From the NCBI GenBank assembly GCA_007117185.1, contig SKHA01000121.1, forward strand, positions 1-6,524: a stretch of 6,524 bases of DNA, read 5' to 3'. Of this stretch, positions 1 to 6,434 are shown piece after piece. The translations under genes were made by a program, and so were the position numbers. Each line of letters opens with the position of its first letter. Position 1 is the stretch's first letter. The notes beneath the pieces were generated by a model that did not search any database, was not told the DNA's origin, and worked only from the letters and a program-made list of their open reading frames with translations. The DNA is from Spirochaeta sp. Lineage in GTDB: Bacteria > Spirochaetota > Spirochaetia > DSM-27196 > Alkalispirochaetaceae.

Positions 1-608
1 CCGTAAACGCCGTCGTTCTTGACCACTCGAAAGAATTCAGTGAACTGGTCCGGGGGATAGTTCGTCTCATCGCCAGCCAGGTCGATCCCAACGATTTCCG
101 GGATCTGAAGATCCCGAATCTTGTGATAGAGTTGGATCATCTCGTACTGGTCCTGCTTGGCCCGGTTGAAGGTGATCAGATAGCGGATACGGACACCTCG
201 CTCAGCTGCCGCCTTGTTGCCCGCCTGGACAACCAGACGGGTGATCTCCATGCGATCAAAATCGTTGTAGAACGCGAAATGCTCCGGTGAAAAACGAAGC
301 TCTATATAAAAGAGTCCGTCGTTGGCAAAGTCCAGCACGGAGTCCCGGACGATGTCGTGGACATCTTGATGAGAGCGATACCAGTCGTTCTTGAACTTGG
401 AGAGAAACTCCAGGAAGTCCGGCTCGGAATCACGGGGAAACTGCACCGCCTTTTTGAACTCTTCAAAATCCCCGCTGTAGGGGAGCTGATTGGCCATGGC
501 GATCCGGTAGAGGGTAGGTAGTGCAAAGGTCCCCTCCAGGTGCCGATGGAGTTCGATCTTCGGGAAGGTACGCATTATCGCTTTATCAGTTTTGAAATCG
601 CTCACCAT
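1..608 (-). CDS. add: Adenosine deaminase family protein, C-terminus cut off by the window edge
   Basis: The product is predicted to hydrolyse adenosine (or deoxyadenosine) to inosine and ammonia in cytoplasmic purine salvage. Only the first 202 residues are present; the family is usually about 330-350. The N-terminal metal-binding motif ELHRHLEG gives H21 and H23 as zinc ligands, and GIDLAGDE at 174-181 matches the conserved strand of the TIM barrel in true adenosine deaminases. The later HAGE motif and the final zinc and catalytic residues lie beyond base 1, so activity cannot be judged. The ATG at 608 has AAGGG only two bases upstream; an in-frame ATG at 575 (residue 12) is an alternative that still keeps the metal motif. 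The gene follows the importer ATPase by 84 bases on the same strand and could be read through from it or have its own promoter. An aminofutalosine or adenine deaminase of the same superfamily is less likely given the LAGDE motif. Confidence 0.85.
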   Translation of the reverse strand, partial: MVSDFKTDKAIMRTFPKIELHRHLEGTFALPTLYRIAMANQLPYSGDFEEFKKAVQFPRDSEPDFLEFLSKFKNDWYRSHQDVHDIVRDSVLDFANDGLFYIELRFSPEHFAFYNDFDRMEITRLVVQAGNKAAAERGVRIRYLITFNRAKQDQYEMIQLYHKIRDLQIPEIVGIDLAGDETNYPPDQFTEFFRVVKNDGVY

Positions 609-615
609 AGCCCTT

Positions 616-644
616 ACTCTATGCAAAATTCGGTAGTGTGCAAA
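616..644 (-). promoter_or_regulatory. Candidate promoter of the adenosine deaminase gene
   Basis: On the minus strand TTTGCA (644-639) is followed by a 17-base spacer and TAGAGT (621-616). Each box matches four of six sigma-70 consensus bases. Transcription would begin at about 608-609, so either the ATG at 608 is used without a leader or the ATG at 575 is the real start. The match is weak and could be chance. Confidence 0.25.
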
Positions 645-666
645 TGAATGCTATCCACCTTACCAT

Positions 667-692
667 GGTTTCGGCGCATTTCCCCGAAAACC
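667..692. repeat. Inverted repeat directly after the ATPase stop codon
   Basis: GGTTTCGG (667-674) pairs with CCGAAAACC (684-692) through one bulged A, giving an 8-bp stem with a nine-base loop. It begins immediately after the TAA of the importer ATPase. No U-rich run follows on the minus strand, so it is not a canonical intrinsic terminator. It may protect the 3' end of the importer mRNA or weaken read-through into the deaminase gene. Confidence 0.35.
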
Positions 693-1413
<721 letters not shown>

Positions 1414-1424
<11 letters not shown>

Positions 1425-2223
1425 TGTGGTCCAGCCTCTCTTCCATGAGTGCCACCAGCTTCGAAAAGAAGAGGGTGAAAACCAGGTAAATCAGCGCCAC
1501 CATCGTGTACGCTTCAAAATACTGGAACGTCGTGGCGGCGTACTCACGTCCCCGACGCAGCAGGTCGCTCACCGCTACGATGGATACCAGGGAGGAATCC
1601 TTGAGCAGGGCGATGAACTCGTTGCCAATTGGGGGCAGGATGATCTTCATCGTTTGTGGCAGAATTACCAGCTGCAGCGCCTGCCTTCGACTCATGCCCA
1701 GCGCCAGCGCCGCCTCCATCTGCCCCTTGGGGATGGACTGGATTCCGGCACGGAAGATCTCTCCCATGTAGGCGCCGTAGCACACCGACATCGCCAGAAT
1801 CGCTGCCACCATCCGGTCCAGGCTCAGAAACCGGCCCAGAGCAAAGTAGATGTAGAAGAGCTGAACCAGCAGGGGAATACCCCGGATAACCTCTACATAT
1901 ACCGTGGCCAGACGATTGATGAAGACATTTCTGGAGATACGGCCAAGCCCGGTAATCAGACCGATGATCAGAGAAAAGAAGATCGAGATCAGGGTGACCT
2001 GGAAAGTGCGCAAAATCCCGTCGGGCAGGAAGCGCAGGATGTTCAGGTACGGATCCGGTGAGAGCACCGGAAGCAGGACAACCAGGCCCAGGGCGCCAAA
2101 GAACGATATCCGCCAGGCGCTGAAGAACGAGCCCTCACCCTTGTCAGGGATGAGAGCACCGTCGCTTATCGTTATGTGCGTGGTGGTTGGGCCGGGTTTA
2201 CCAGCCTGGTCTACCTGAGCCAC
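1414..2223 (-). CDS. Polar amino acid ABC transporter, permease subunit
   Basis: This inner-membrane protein (269 residues, HisM/GlnP type) forms the translocation channel. A polar N-terminal tail of about 38 residues precedes hydrophobic segments near 39-56, 71-93, 112-133, 138-156, about 200-220 and about 237-260. The cytoplasmic EAA loop that docks on the ATPase is clear: EAALALGMSRRQ at 170-181 with the following LP at 188-189. Only one permease gene is present, so the channel is probably a homodimer, as in GlnP-type systems. The start is a GTG at 2223-2221 that overlaps the binding-protein stop by 13 bases. No good Shine-Dalgarno sequence lies at the usual distance, and no in-frame ATG occurs before the first membrane segment, so translation probably depends on ribosomes finishing the upstream gene. 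The tail is somewhat longer than in many homologues, so the exact start is less certain than the function. Confidence 0.93.
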
Positions 2224-2975
2224 TTCTGCTCAAGTTCCTCGGCAGTGCCGTCGTTCAGGACGACTTCCAGACCCGCGTTGATCAGATTCAGGACCTCTGT
2301 GTTTCCCCGGCGTACCGCAACACCGTAGAACTCCTCGGTAAAGGGCTCGCCGACGATTTTCAGGACACGGCTGTAGGTGTCGTTCTGCAGGGCGAAGTCC
2401 GCCGCGATGGGGGTGTCTGCCACCACACCGGCAATGCGGCCCTGAGCGAGGTCTTCAATGGCCATACCCAGTTCGTCGTAGGTGCGCAGGGTTACGCCGC
2501 TGACCTTTTCTACCTCGAACGAGCCGGTGGTGCCGATCTGGGCGCCCACGGACTGTCCGCTCAGGTCCTGCAGCCGGGTTACGTTGGCCGGAGCATCCTG
2601 ACGGACGATAAGCACCTGACCCGCGTTGATGTAGGGGGTGGAGAAGTCCATCGTTGCCCGGCGCTCGTCGGTGATCGTCACCGAGGAGATCACCGCGTCG
2701 TAGTCGCCGTTGGCCAGTCCGGCAAAGATCCCGTCCCAGGCGGTGTTCTGAATGACCACCTCAAAACCGGCGGCGGCAGCAACCGCGTTGATCAGGTCAA
2801 TGTCAAAACCAACAATATTCTGATTTGTATCCACATACTCCATTGGTGGCCACGTGGCGTCGGTAGCGACGGTGATTGTGCGTACACCTGTCTGAGGTGC
2901 TTCGCTGCGCCCCCCTGCTAAGACCGCAGATGTGGCCATCGCGGCAATTAAAACCAATCCAAGAAATTGTTTCAT
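2211..2975 (-). CDS. Polar amino acid ABC transporter, periplasmic substrate-binding protein
   Basis: This 254-residue protein captures the substrate outside the inner membrane and delivers it to the permease. A signal peptide (K2, hydrophobic core about 4-20) probably ends at VLA before Gly21-Gly22. There is no cysteine, so it should be a soluble periplasmic protein and not a lipoprotein. The mature part is a family 3 binding protein with DATWPPMEY at 39-47 and GFDIDL at 56-61. R105, in TITDER, corresponds to the arginine that holds the ligand carboxylate in HisJ. IGTTGS lies at 147-152, and D187, in VVADTP, sits where family members bind the ligand amino group. These residues argue for an amino acid ligand but do not say which one. 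The ATG at 2975 has a very strong ribosome binding site. It is the first gene of the importer operon and the only one with such a site, consistent with higher expression of the binding protein. Confidence 0.95.
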   Translation of the reverse strand: MKQFLGLVLIAAMATSAVLAGGRSEAPQTGVRTITVATDATWPPMEYVDTNQNIVGFDIDLINAVAAAAGFEVVIQNTAWDGIFAGLANGDYDAVISSVTITDERRATMDFSTPYINAGQVLIVRQDAPANVTRLQDLSGQSVGAQIGTTGSFEVEKVSGVTLRTYDELGMAIEDLAQGRIAGVVADTPIAADFALQNDTYSRVLKIVGEPFTEEFYGVAVRRGNTEVLNLINAGLEVVLNDGTAEELEQKWLR

Positions 2976-2980
2976 TTCTT

Positions 2981-2987
2981 TCCTCCT
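2981..2987 (-). promoter_or_regulatory. Strong ribosome binding site of the binding-protein gene
   Basis: The minus strand reads AGGAGGA, ending five bases before the ATG at 2975. It fixes the start of the binding protein and is one of the two best Shine-Dalgarno sequences in the window, the other preceding parB. Confidence 0.9.
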
Positions 2988-3000
2988 TTTGTTGAGTGGA

Positions 3001-3016
3001 TATATTGAGAAATATA
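3001..3016. repeat. 16-base AT-rich palindrome in the importer leader, possible operator
   Basis: TATATT and AATATA form a perfect 6-bp inverted repeat around GAGA. It sits 25-40 bases upstream of the binding-protein ATG and covers the likely -10 region of the importer promoter. A dimeric repressor bound here would block that promoter. No regulator gene is adjacent to suggest which protein binds. Confidence 0.45.
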
Positions 3017-3030
3017 CTGTCCTTGGTCAA
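3002..3030 (-). promoter_or_regulatory. Candidate promoter of the amino acid importer operon
   Basis: On the minus strand TTGACC (3030-3025) is a good -35 box. A 17-base spacer leads to CAATAT (3007-3002), a weak -10 that matches three of six consensus bases. Initiation would be about 20 bases before the start codon and would leave the AGGAGGA site in the leader. The overlapping TATATT at 3016-3011 is a better -10 by sequence but has no -35 at the right distance. Confidence 0.4.
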
Positions 3031-3046
3031 TGACACCGGGTTGACC
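3025..3046. repeat. GGTCAA-N10-TTGACC inverted repeat between the divergent operons
   Basis: GGTCAA (3025-3030) and TTGACC (3041-3046) are perfect inverted half-sites with centres 16 bases apart. The left half-site is also the -35 box of the minus-strand importer promoter. The repeat lies between and across both candidate promoters, where a bound dimer could affect both directions. A further pair, GGTTGA (3039-3044) and TCAACC (3062-3067), overlaps the right half. Confidence 0.35.
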
Positions 3047-3059
3047 TTTCCACTATACT
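3030..3059 (+). promoter_or_regulatory. parA: Candidate promoter of the parA-parB-deacetylase operon
   Basis: ATGACA (3030-3035, five of six) is followed by an 18-base spacer and TATACT (3054-3059, five of six). Transcription should start near 3066, only about six bases before the parA ATG, and no Shine-Dalgarno sequence is seen. A TTGACC at 3041-3046 looks like a -35 box but is only seven bases from this -10 and cannot pair with it. Confidence 0.45.
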
Positions 3060-3071
3060 GTTCAACCTGTC

Positions 3072-3845
3072 ATGGGAACGGTAATAGCATTTGCGAACCA
3101 GAAGGGTGGTGTCGGCAAGACAACCACCGCAGTGAATCTCGGCGCATCAATCGCAGAGTCCGGGCCGTCGGTGCTGCTCATCGATTTTGATGCCCAGGGA
3201 AACCTCTCAAGCAGCGTCGGAGCAGACCGCAGCGCCCCGGGAATCTACAAGGTTCTCAGCGGGGAGGTGGCTGCAGTCGACGCAATTCAGGAGACACCCC
3301 AGCCGCGGATGAGCATCATTACCGGCGGCGCAGACCTGACCGGTGCCAGCGTTGAGCTGGTGAACGAGGAACGTCGGGAGTATTTCCTGCGGGACGCCCT
3401 CAAACCGGTGGTAGACAAGTTCGACTTTATCTTTATCGACAGCCCCCCCAGCCTTGGTCTTCTGACCCTCAACGCAATGGTCGCGGCGAACCGGGTTATC
3501 GTGCCGCTGCAGTGCGAATACTTCGCCCTTGAGGGACTCACCCAGCTCCTGCAGAATATCAAGCGCGTCCAGACTTCGCTGAACCCGGACCTGGAGCTCT
3601 TCGGTATCCTCTTTACGATGTACGACTCCCGCACCCGCCTGGCCAACGACGTGGTCCAGGAGGTGATCGGCTACTTCGGCAAGCGGGTCTTCCGCACCAT
3701 CATTCCCCGCAACGTCCGTCTTTCCGAGGCTCCCTCCCACGGCATTCCGGTAAATCTCTACGACCCGGCGTGCGTCGGGGCCAGGAGCTACAAGAAACTC
3801 TCCGAGGAGGTGCTCTCCCGTGTCAAAGACCAGACGGCTCGGTAA
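3072..3845 (+). CDS. parA: Chromosome partitioning ATPase ParA (Soj)
   Basis: ParA binds DNA non-specifically as an ATP dimer and is released by ParB, moving the replicated origin region to the cell poles. The 257-residue protein lacks an N-terminal helix-turn-helix, which marks the chromosomal Soj type rather than P1-type plasmid ParA. The deviant Walker A motif KGGVGKTT (11-18) has both lysines, K11 and K16. Walker A' is DFDAQGN (38-44, with Ala where Pro is usual), and Walker B is FIFIDSPPSLG (119-129). The conserved IPRNVRLSEAPSHG (211-224) is present. The ATG at 3072 has no recognisable ribosome binding site, but the protein begins exactly where Soj proteins usually do. It is the first gene of the operon, overlaps parB by 26 bases and is divergent from an amino acid importer. 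No rsmG or mnmG, frequent parAB neighbours near the origin, is within view. Confidence 0.96.
   Translation: MGTVIAFANQKGGVGKTTTAVNLGASIAESGPSVLLIDFDAQGNLSSSVGADRSAPGIYKVLSGEVAAVDAIQETPQPRMSIITGGADLTGASVELVNEERREYFLRDALKPVVDKFDFIFIDSPPSLGLLTLNAMVAANRVIVPLQCEYFALEGLTQLLQNIKRVQTSLNPDLELFGILFTMYDSRTRLANDVVQEVIGYFGKRVFRTIIPRNVRLSEAPSHGIPVNLYDPACVGARSYKKLSEEVLSRVKDQTAR
3804..3811 (+). promoter_or_regulatory. parB: Ribosome binding site of parB inside parA
   Basis: GAGGAGGT lies within the last codons of parA, with AGGAGG ending nine bases before the GTG at 3820. This supports GTG as the parB start and shows that parB can recruit ribosomes itself as well as by coupling. Confidence 0.85.
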
Positions 3846-4815
3846 GGGGATCGACGCGCTGCTGCAGGGGCGGGACATCACCCAGCTTGAAGGGGGCGAG
3901 CTCGCCTCGGTAGTGACCGTTCCCCTTGACCGGGTCCACCCCAACCCCGACCAGCCCCGGCGTATCTTCAACGACGAAGCGCTGCAGGAGCTGGCCCGGT
4001 CCATCGAGGAACGCGGCATCATCCAGCCGATTCTGGCGGAACAGCAGGACGACGGCGACTATCTGATTGTTGCCGGTGAGCGCCGCTGGCGGGCTGCGGC
4101 GCTGGCAGGGCTCACGGTGATACCGGTCCTGCCGGGGGTCTTATCGGAACAGGAGCAGCTGGAGCTCGCCCTGGTGGAGAACATCCAGCGGCAGGATCTC
4201 ACCCCCCTGGAGGAAGCCCGGGGCTACCGCGACCTGATCGAACGCGCCGGGATCTCCCAGGAGGAGCTGGCCCGCAGGCTGGGCAAGAGCCGGCCCGCGG
4301 TGGCCAACAGCCTGCGTCTGCTGAAACTTCCCGAGGTGGTGCAGAATCGCGTTGAAACCGGTGAGCTCACCGCCGGCCACGGCCGGACCCTTCTGGGGCT
4401 GGGCGAACGTGCCGGCAGCGACGCCGCCGAGGTGGCCGCGGTGGTGGCTCGGGACGGCCTGTCCGTTCGTGAGGTGGAGCGGCTGGTGCAGCGGCTGAAC
4501 GAGGGTATCTCGTTGAGTCAGGCGCTGAGCGCGGCGGGTGGCGGTGCCGGTGGTGGCGATAGCGGTGGTGGCGTTACCGCAGGCAGCGACGGGCGCCGTG
4601 AGGGGAAAAGTGGCCCGTCGGAAAACGGTAACCCCGGAAGCGGCGGCAAGTCCGTCGAGCTCCGGCGCCTGGAAGAACAGTTGATCCGCGTCCTGGGCAC
4701 GCGGGTGACAATAAACGGCAGCGACAACCGCGGCCGCATCGAGGTGACCTATCTTTCCATGGATGACCTGGAGCGGCTGGCAGAACTGATCCTGGGAGGG
4801 CCGGTAGAAGAATGA
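3820..4815 (+). CDS. parB: Chromosome partitioning protein ParB (Spo0J)
   Basis: ParB loads at parS sites, closes into a CTP-dependent sliding clamp and stimulates ParA ATPase. The 331-residue protein starts with LGKGIDALL (7-15), the conserved segment that contacts ParA. The CTP-binding N-domain has NPDQPRR (42-48), GERRWRAA (86-93) and ENIQRQDLTPLEEA (120-133). A helix-turn-helix for parS follows at about 145-171 (ISQEELARRLGKS). The C-terminal dimerisation domain spans about 278-331. Between them, residues 240-276 form a Gly/Ser-rich, low-complexity linker with runs such as GGGAGGGDSGGG; linkers here are common but vary widely. The start is GTG with a strong site nine bases upstream. The stop TGA overlaps the ATG of the next gene (ATGA at 4812-4815). 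Confidence 0.96.
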   Translation: MSKTRRLGKGIDALLQGRDITQLEGGELASVVTVPLDRVHPNPDQPRRIFNDEALQELARSIEERGIIQPILAEQQDDGDYLIVAGERRWRAAALAGLTVIPVLPGVLSEQEQLELALVENIQRQDLTPLEEARGYRDLIERAGISQEELARRLGKSRPAVANSLRLLKLPEVVQNRVETGELTAGHGRTLLGLGERAGSDAAEVAAVVARDGLSVREVERLVQRLNEGISLSQALSAAGGGAGGGDSGGGVTAGSDGRREGKSGPSENGNPGSGGKSVELRRLEEQLIRVLGTRVTINGSDNRGRIEVTYLSMDDLERLAELILGGPVEE

Positions 4816-5843
4816 TTCTCCATGACGCGACACCCCGTCCGCCCATAACGGCGTACGGTATCCAGATTCCAATTACCGGGTCCAACGCAGCGCGAACGCT
4901 GCAGTACCTGCGGGAGCAGCCGGACCTGGCGGCGCGACAGAACGAGTGGCTCCGGGAGGAGACGCTCACCCCCCTCGGGGCGGAAGCGATCCTGCGGGTC
5001 CACGACAAGGACTATGTGGAGCGACTTCTGGCGGATGACCAGCGCTGCGACCGGGAGATTCAGCGCACCTTCGAACTGGTGGACCACCAGGGAAACTATC
5101 ACCGCTACGATCCTGATACCGCGGAGCTCTCGTTGAAGGTGCTGCGGAACCAGAGCCTCCGCCTCGCCGCAGGAACCAGCCGTGGCGCCGAGTTGGCGCT
5201 GGAGGTGCCGGAGAAGTTCTGCTTCTACCTGGGCGGCGGCATGCACCACGGTCAGAAAGACTTTGGCGAGGGGTTCTGCCCGGTGAACGACCTGGTCATC
5301 GCCGTGCGTTCCCTCCAGGCCGCGAAACGGATCAATACCGCCTGGATCGTCGACGTGGACGCCCACAAGGGCGACGGAACCGCGGCGCTCACTAACGGTG
5401 ACGATTCGATTCACACCCTGAGCGTGCACATGGCCCGGGGGTGGCCCATGGACCAGCCAAAGATCCTGGCGGATGGTCGAGCCAACCCCTCGTGGATTCC
5501 CAGCGATATTGATATCCCGGTGGACTCAGGTGAGGAAGCGCAGTACGTGCCGTGGCTGCGCGAGGCGATGGCGGAGATGGAACGACGGTTTCCGCTGCCG
5601 GATTTTCTGCTGGTGGTGGACGGAGCGGACCCGTACGAGCGGGATCAGCTGCCCTCGGCAGAGCTGCTGAAGATGACCGGCCCCCAGCTGCTGGAGCGCG
5701 ACACCTTTCTGTACCAGTGGGGTCGCAGCCGAAGCATCCCCATGCTCTTTGTGATGGCGGGGAACTACGGCTACCACTCCTGGGAAGTATTCAGCGCGTT
5801 TCTGGAGCGCCAGATCCGAGGCGAGGTGGAACCTCAGCGCTGA
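4812..5843 (+). CDS. Histone deacetylase / acetylpolyamine amidohydrolase family zinc hydrolase
   Basis: Family members use zinc to remove acetyl groups from lysines, polyamines or small amides; the substrate here is unknown. The 343-residue protein spans the whole arginase/deacetylase fold. LRVHDKDYVERL at 61-72 matches the usual early motif. The paired active-site histidines are H145-H146 in GGGMHHG, followed by EGFCPVND (153-160). Zinc ligands are D183 and H185 in DVDAHKGDG, and D273 in DGADP. Y319 in AGNYG fits the transition-state tyrosine. All key residues are therefore present and the enzyme should be active. The position after H185 is Lys, where many eukaryotic enzymes have a second His. 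No signal peptide is seen, so it is cytoplasmic. It is translationally coupled to parB by ATGA, with GGGAGGG 11 bases before the start. This makes it the third gene of the partition operon, an arrangement I do not recognise as standard. Confidence 0.9.
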   Translation: MILHDATPRPPITAYGIQIPITGSNAARTLQYLREQPDLAARQNEWLREETLTPLGAEAILRVHDKDYVERLLADDQRCDREIQRTFELVDHQGNYHRYDPDTAELSLKVLRNQSLRLAAGTSRGAELALEVPEKFCFYLGGGMHHGQKDFGEGFCPVNDLVIAVRSLQAAKRINTAWIVDVDAHKGDGTAALTNGDDSIHTLSVHMARGWPMDQPKILADGRANPSWIPSDIDIPVDSGEEAQYVPWLREAMAEMERRFPLPDFLLVVDGADPYERDQLPSAELLKMTGPQLLERDTFLYQWGRSRSIPMLFVMAGNYGYHSWEVFSAFLERQIRGEVEPQR

Positions 5844-6259
5844 CTGTCCGGGGTGATCATTCGGCGCAGCGTCTCGGGAGGGCGCATCGGCAGCCCCGTT
5901 ACCGTCCGGACGAACGCCCCCAGCTGGGTTGCTTCTGCCCGGATCTCGCCATCAACGGTGATTTCAGCAACCAGGGTGATCCGCACCGCCTCAAGTTTTT
6001 CTATCCACATCACTCCGTGTACCGCCTCAAAGAGCTGGATCGGCTTGCGGTACTTGATCCGCGTCTCCGTGACCAGCGGCACCGTCCCGGCGTCCATCAG
6101 GGGCTTCAGGGGCAGGTACTGTTCCAGCAGGGCAAAACGCAGGTCTTCCAGCCAGCGGATGTAGACCTGGTTACTGACGTGGCCGGCGAAGTCGATATCG
6201 TAGGTTCGGACGGTGTAATCCAGTTCCGTCAGGAGGTGGCGTGCCGGTGTGGAGTTCAT
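5834..6259 (-). CDS. Hotdog-fold acyl-CoA thioesterase (4HBT family)
   Basis: The product probably hydrolyses an acyl-CoA or acyl-ACP thioester in the cytoplasm; the acyl group is unknown. From the ATG at 6259 it has 141 residues, normal for a single hotdog domain. The signature RTYDIDFAGHVSN (18-30) contains D23, which aligns with the catalytic Asp of 4-hydroxybenzoyl-CoA thioesterase, and is followed by the long central helix (YIRWLEDLRFALLEQ region, 33-47). The frame stays open to a GTG at 6289, which would add ten residues. I prefer 6259 because AGGA lies four bases upstream, GTG at 6289 has no such site, and the likely promoter -10 box lies between the two. The gene converges on the deacetylase gene and overlaps its last ten bases. 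A role in fatty acid or membrane lipid turnover is plausible but not shown. Confidence 0.85.
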   Translation of the reverse strand: MNSTPARHLLTELDYTVRTYDIDFAGHVSNQVYIRWLEDLRFALLEQYLPLKPLMDAGTVPLVTETRIKYRKPIQLFEAVHGVMWIEKLEAVRITLVAEITVDGEIRAEATQLGAFVRTVTGLPMRPPETLRRMITPDSQR

Positions 6260-6265
6260 TGTTCC

Positions 6266-6294
6266 TGTATAGCCCGTCAGTGTTGACACGGCAA
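6266..6294 (-). promoter_or_regulatory. Promoter of the thioesterase gene
   Basis: On the minus strand TTGCCG (6294-6289) is followed by exactly 17 bases and TATACA (6271-6266). Each box matches four of six consensus bases. Initiation is expected at about 6258-6260, at or beside the ATG, so the transcript would be leaderless or nearly so. This also argues against the GTG start at 6289. Confidence 0.45.
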
Positions 6295-6312
6295 GGGGGG
6301 AGTGGCTATAGT
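6283..6312 (+). promoter_or_regulatory. Strong sigma-70 promoter of the serine tRNA genes
   Basis: A perfect -35 box TTGACA (6283-6288) is followed by an 18-base spacer and TATAGT (6307-6312, five of six). Transcription should begin near 6319, five or six bases before the mature 5' end of the first tRNA. This is the best promoter match in the window, as expected for stable RNA. It abuts the thioesterase -35 box on the other strand. Confidence 0.75.
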
Positions 6313-6324
6313 TTCGTCCACACT

Positions 6325-6411
6325 GGAGAGGTGTCCGAGCGGTTTAAGGAGGCGGTCTTGAAAACCGTTGTGCCCTCGCGGGTACCGTGGGTTCGAATCC
6401 CACTCTCTCCG
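6325..6411 (+). tRNA. tRNA-Ser (anticodon UGA)
   Basis: This 87-base class II tRNA reads UCN codons. The acceptor stem is GGAGAGG (6325-6331) with TCTCTCC (6404-6410), including one G-U pair, and discriminator G6411. The anticodon stem GCGGT/ACCGT encloses loop CTTGAAA with anticodon TGA at 6359-6361. The long variable arm typical of serine tRNAs has stem TGCCC/GGGTA (6371-6375, 6380-6384). The T arm is GTGGG-TTCGAAT-CCCAC. CCA is not encoded, since GTA follows the discriminator, so it must be added by the CCA-adding enzyme. Confidence 0.97.
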
Positions 6412-6434
6412 GTACGGACATTTTCAGGGTAACA

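Larger units (their letters stand above)
3013..3061 (+). repeat. Repeated TATACTGT octamer, copies 41 bases apart
   Basis: TATACTGT occurs at 3013-3020 and again at 3054-3061. The spacing of 41 bases is close to four helical turns, so both copies face the same side of the DNA. The second copy contains the proposed -10 box of parA. This could be a pair of regulator sites or alternative -10 boxes, or chance in a short AT-rich stretch. Confidence 0.3.

Noticed and set aside
667..692. Intrinsic terminator after the importer operon
   Set aside because: The stem is present but no run of U follows it, so I list it only as an inverted repeat.
2849..2858. GCCACGTGGC palindrome resembling the core of a parS site, about 215 bases upstream of parA
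   Set aside because: The central CCACGTGG matches parS, but the outer arms do not fit the TGTT...AACA consensus. The bases encode the conserved Ala-Thr-Trp-Pro segment of the binding protein, which explains them. A ParB binding assay or ChIP would decide.
2992..3018. A second plus-strand promoter for parA: TTGAGT with TATACT at 3013-3018
   Set aside because: The spacer is only 15 bases and the -35 match is partial. It would solve the missing leader but is weaker than the 18-base arrangement downstream.
3207..5429. Long open frames on the minus strand opposite parA, parB and the deacetylase gene (271, 243 and 226 codons)
   Set aside because: Their composition is that of antisense translation, they lack start signals and domains, and the plus-strand genes are unmistakable.
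5552..6286. Open frame of 244 codons on the plus strand spanning the deacetylase end and the thioesterase gene
   Set aside because: It is out of frame with the deacetylase and antisense to the thioesterase, and both of those have intact family signatures.
6241..6432. Small 63-codon open frame on the plus strand across the first tRNA
   Set aside because: More than a third of it is the tRNA sequence itself and the rest is promoter; no ribosome binding site or protein family is evident.
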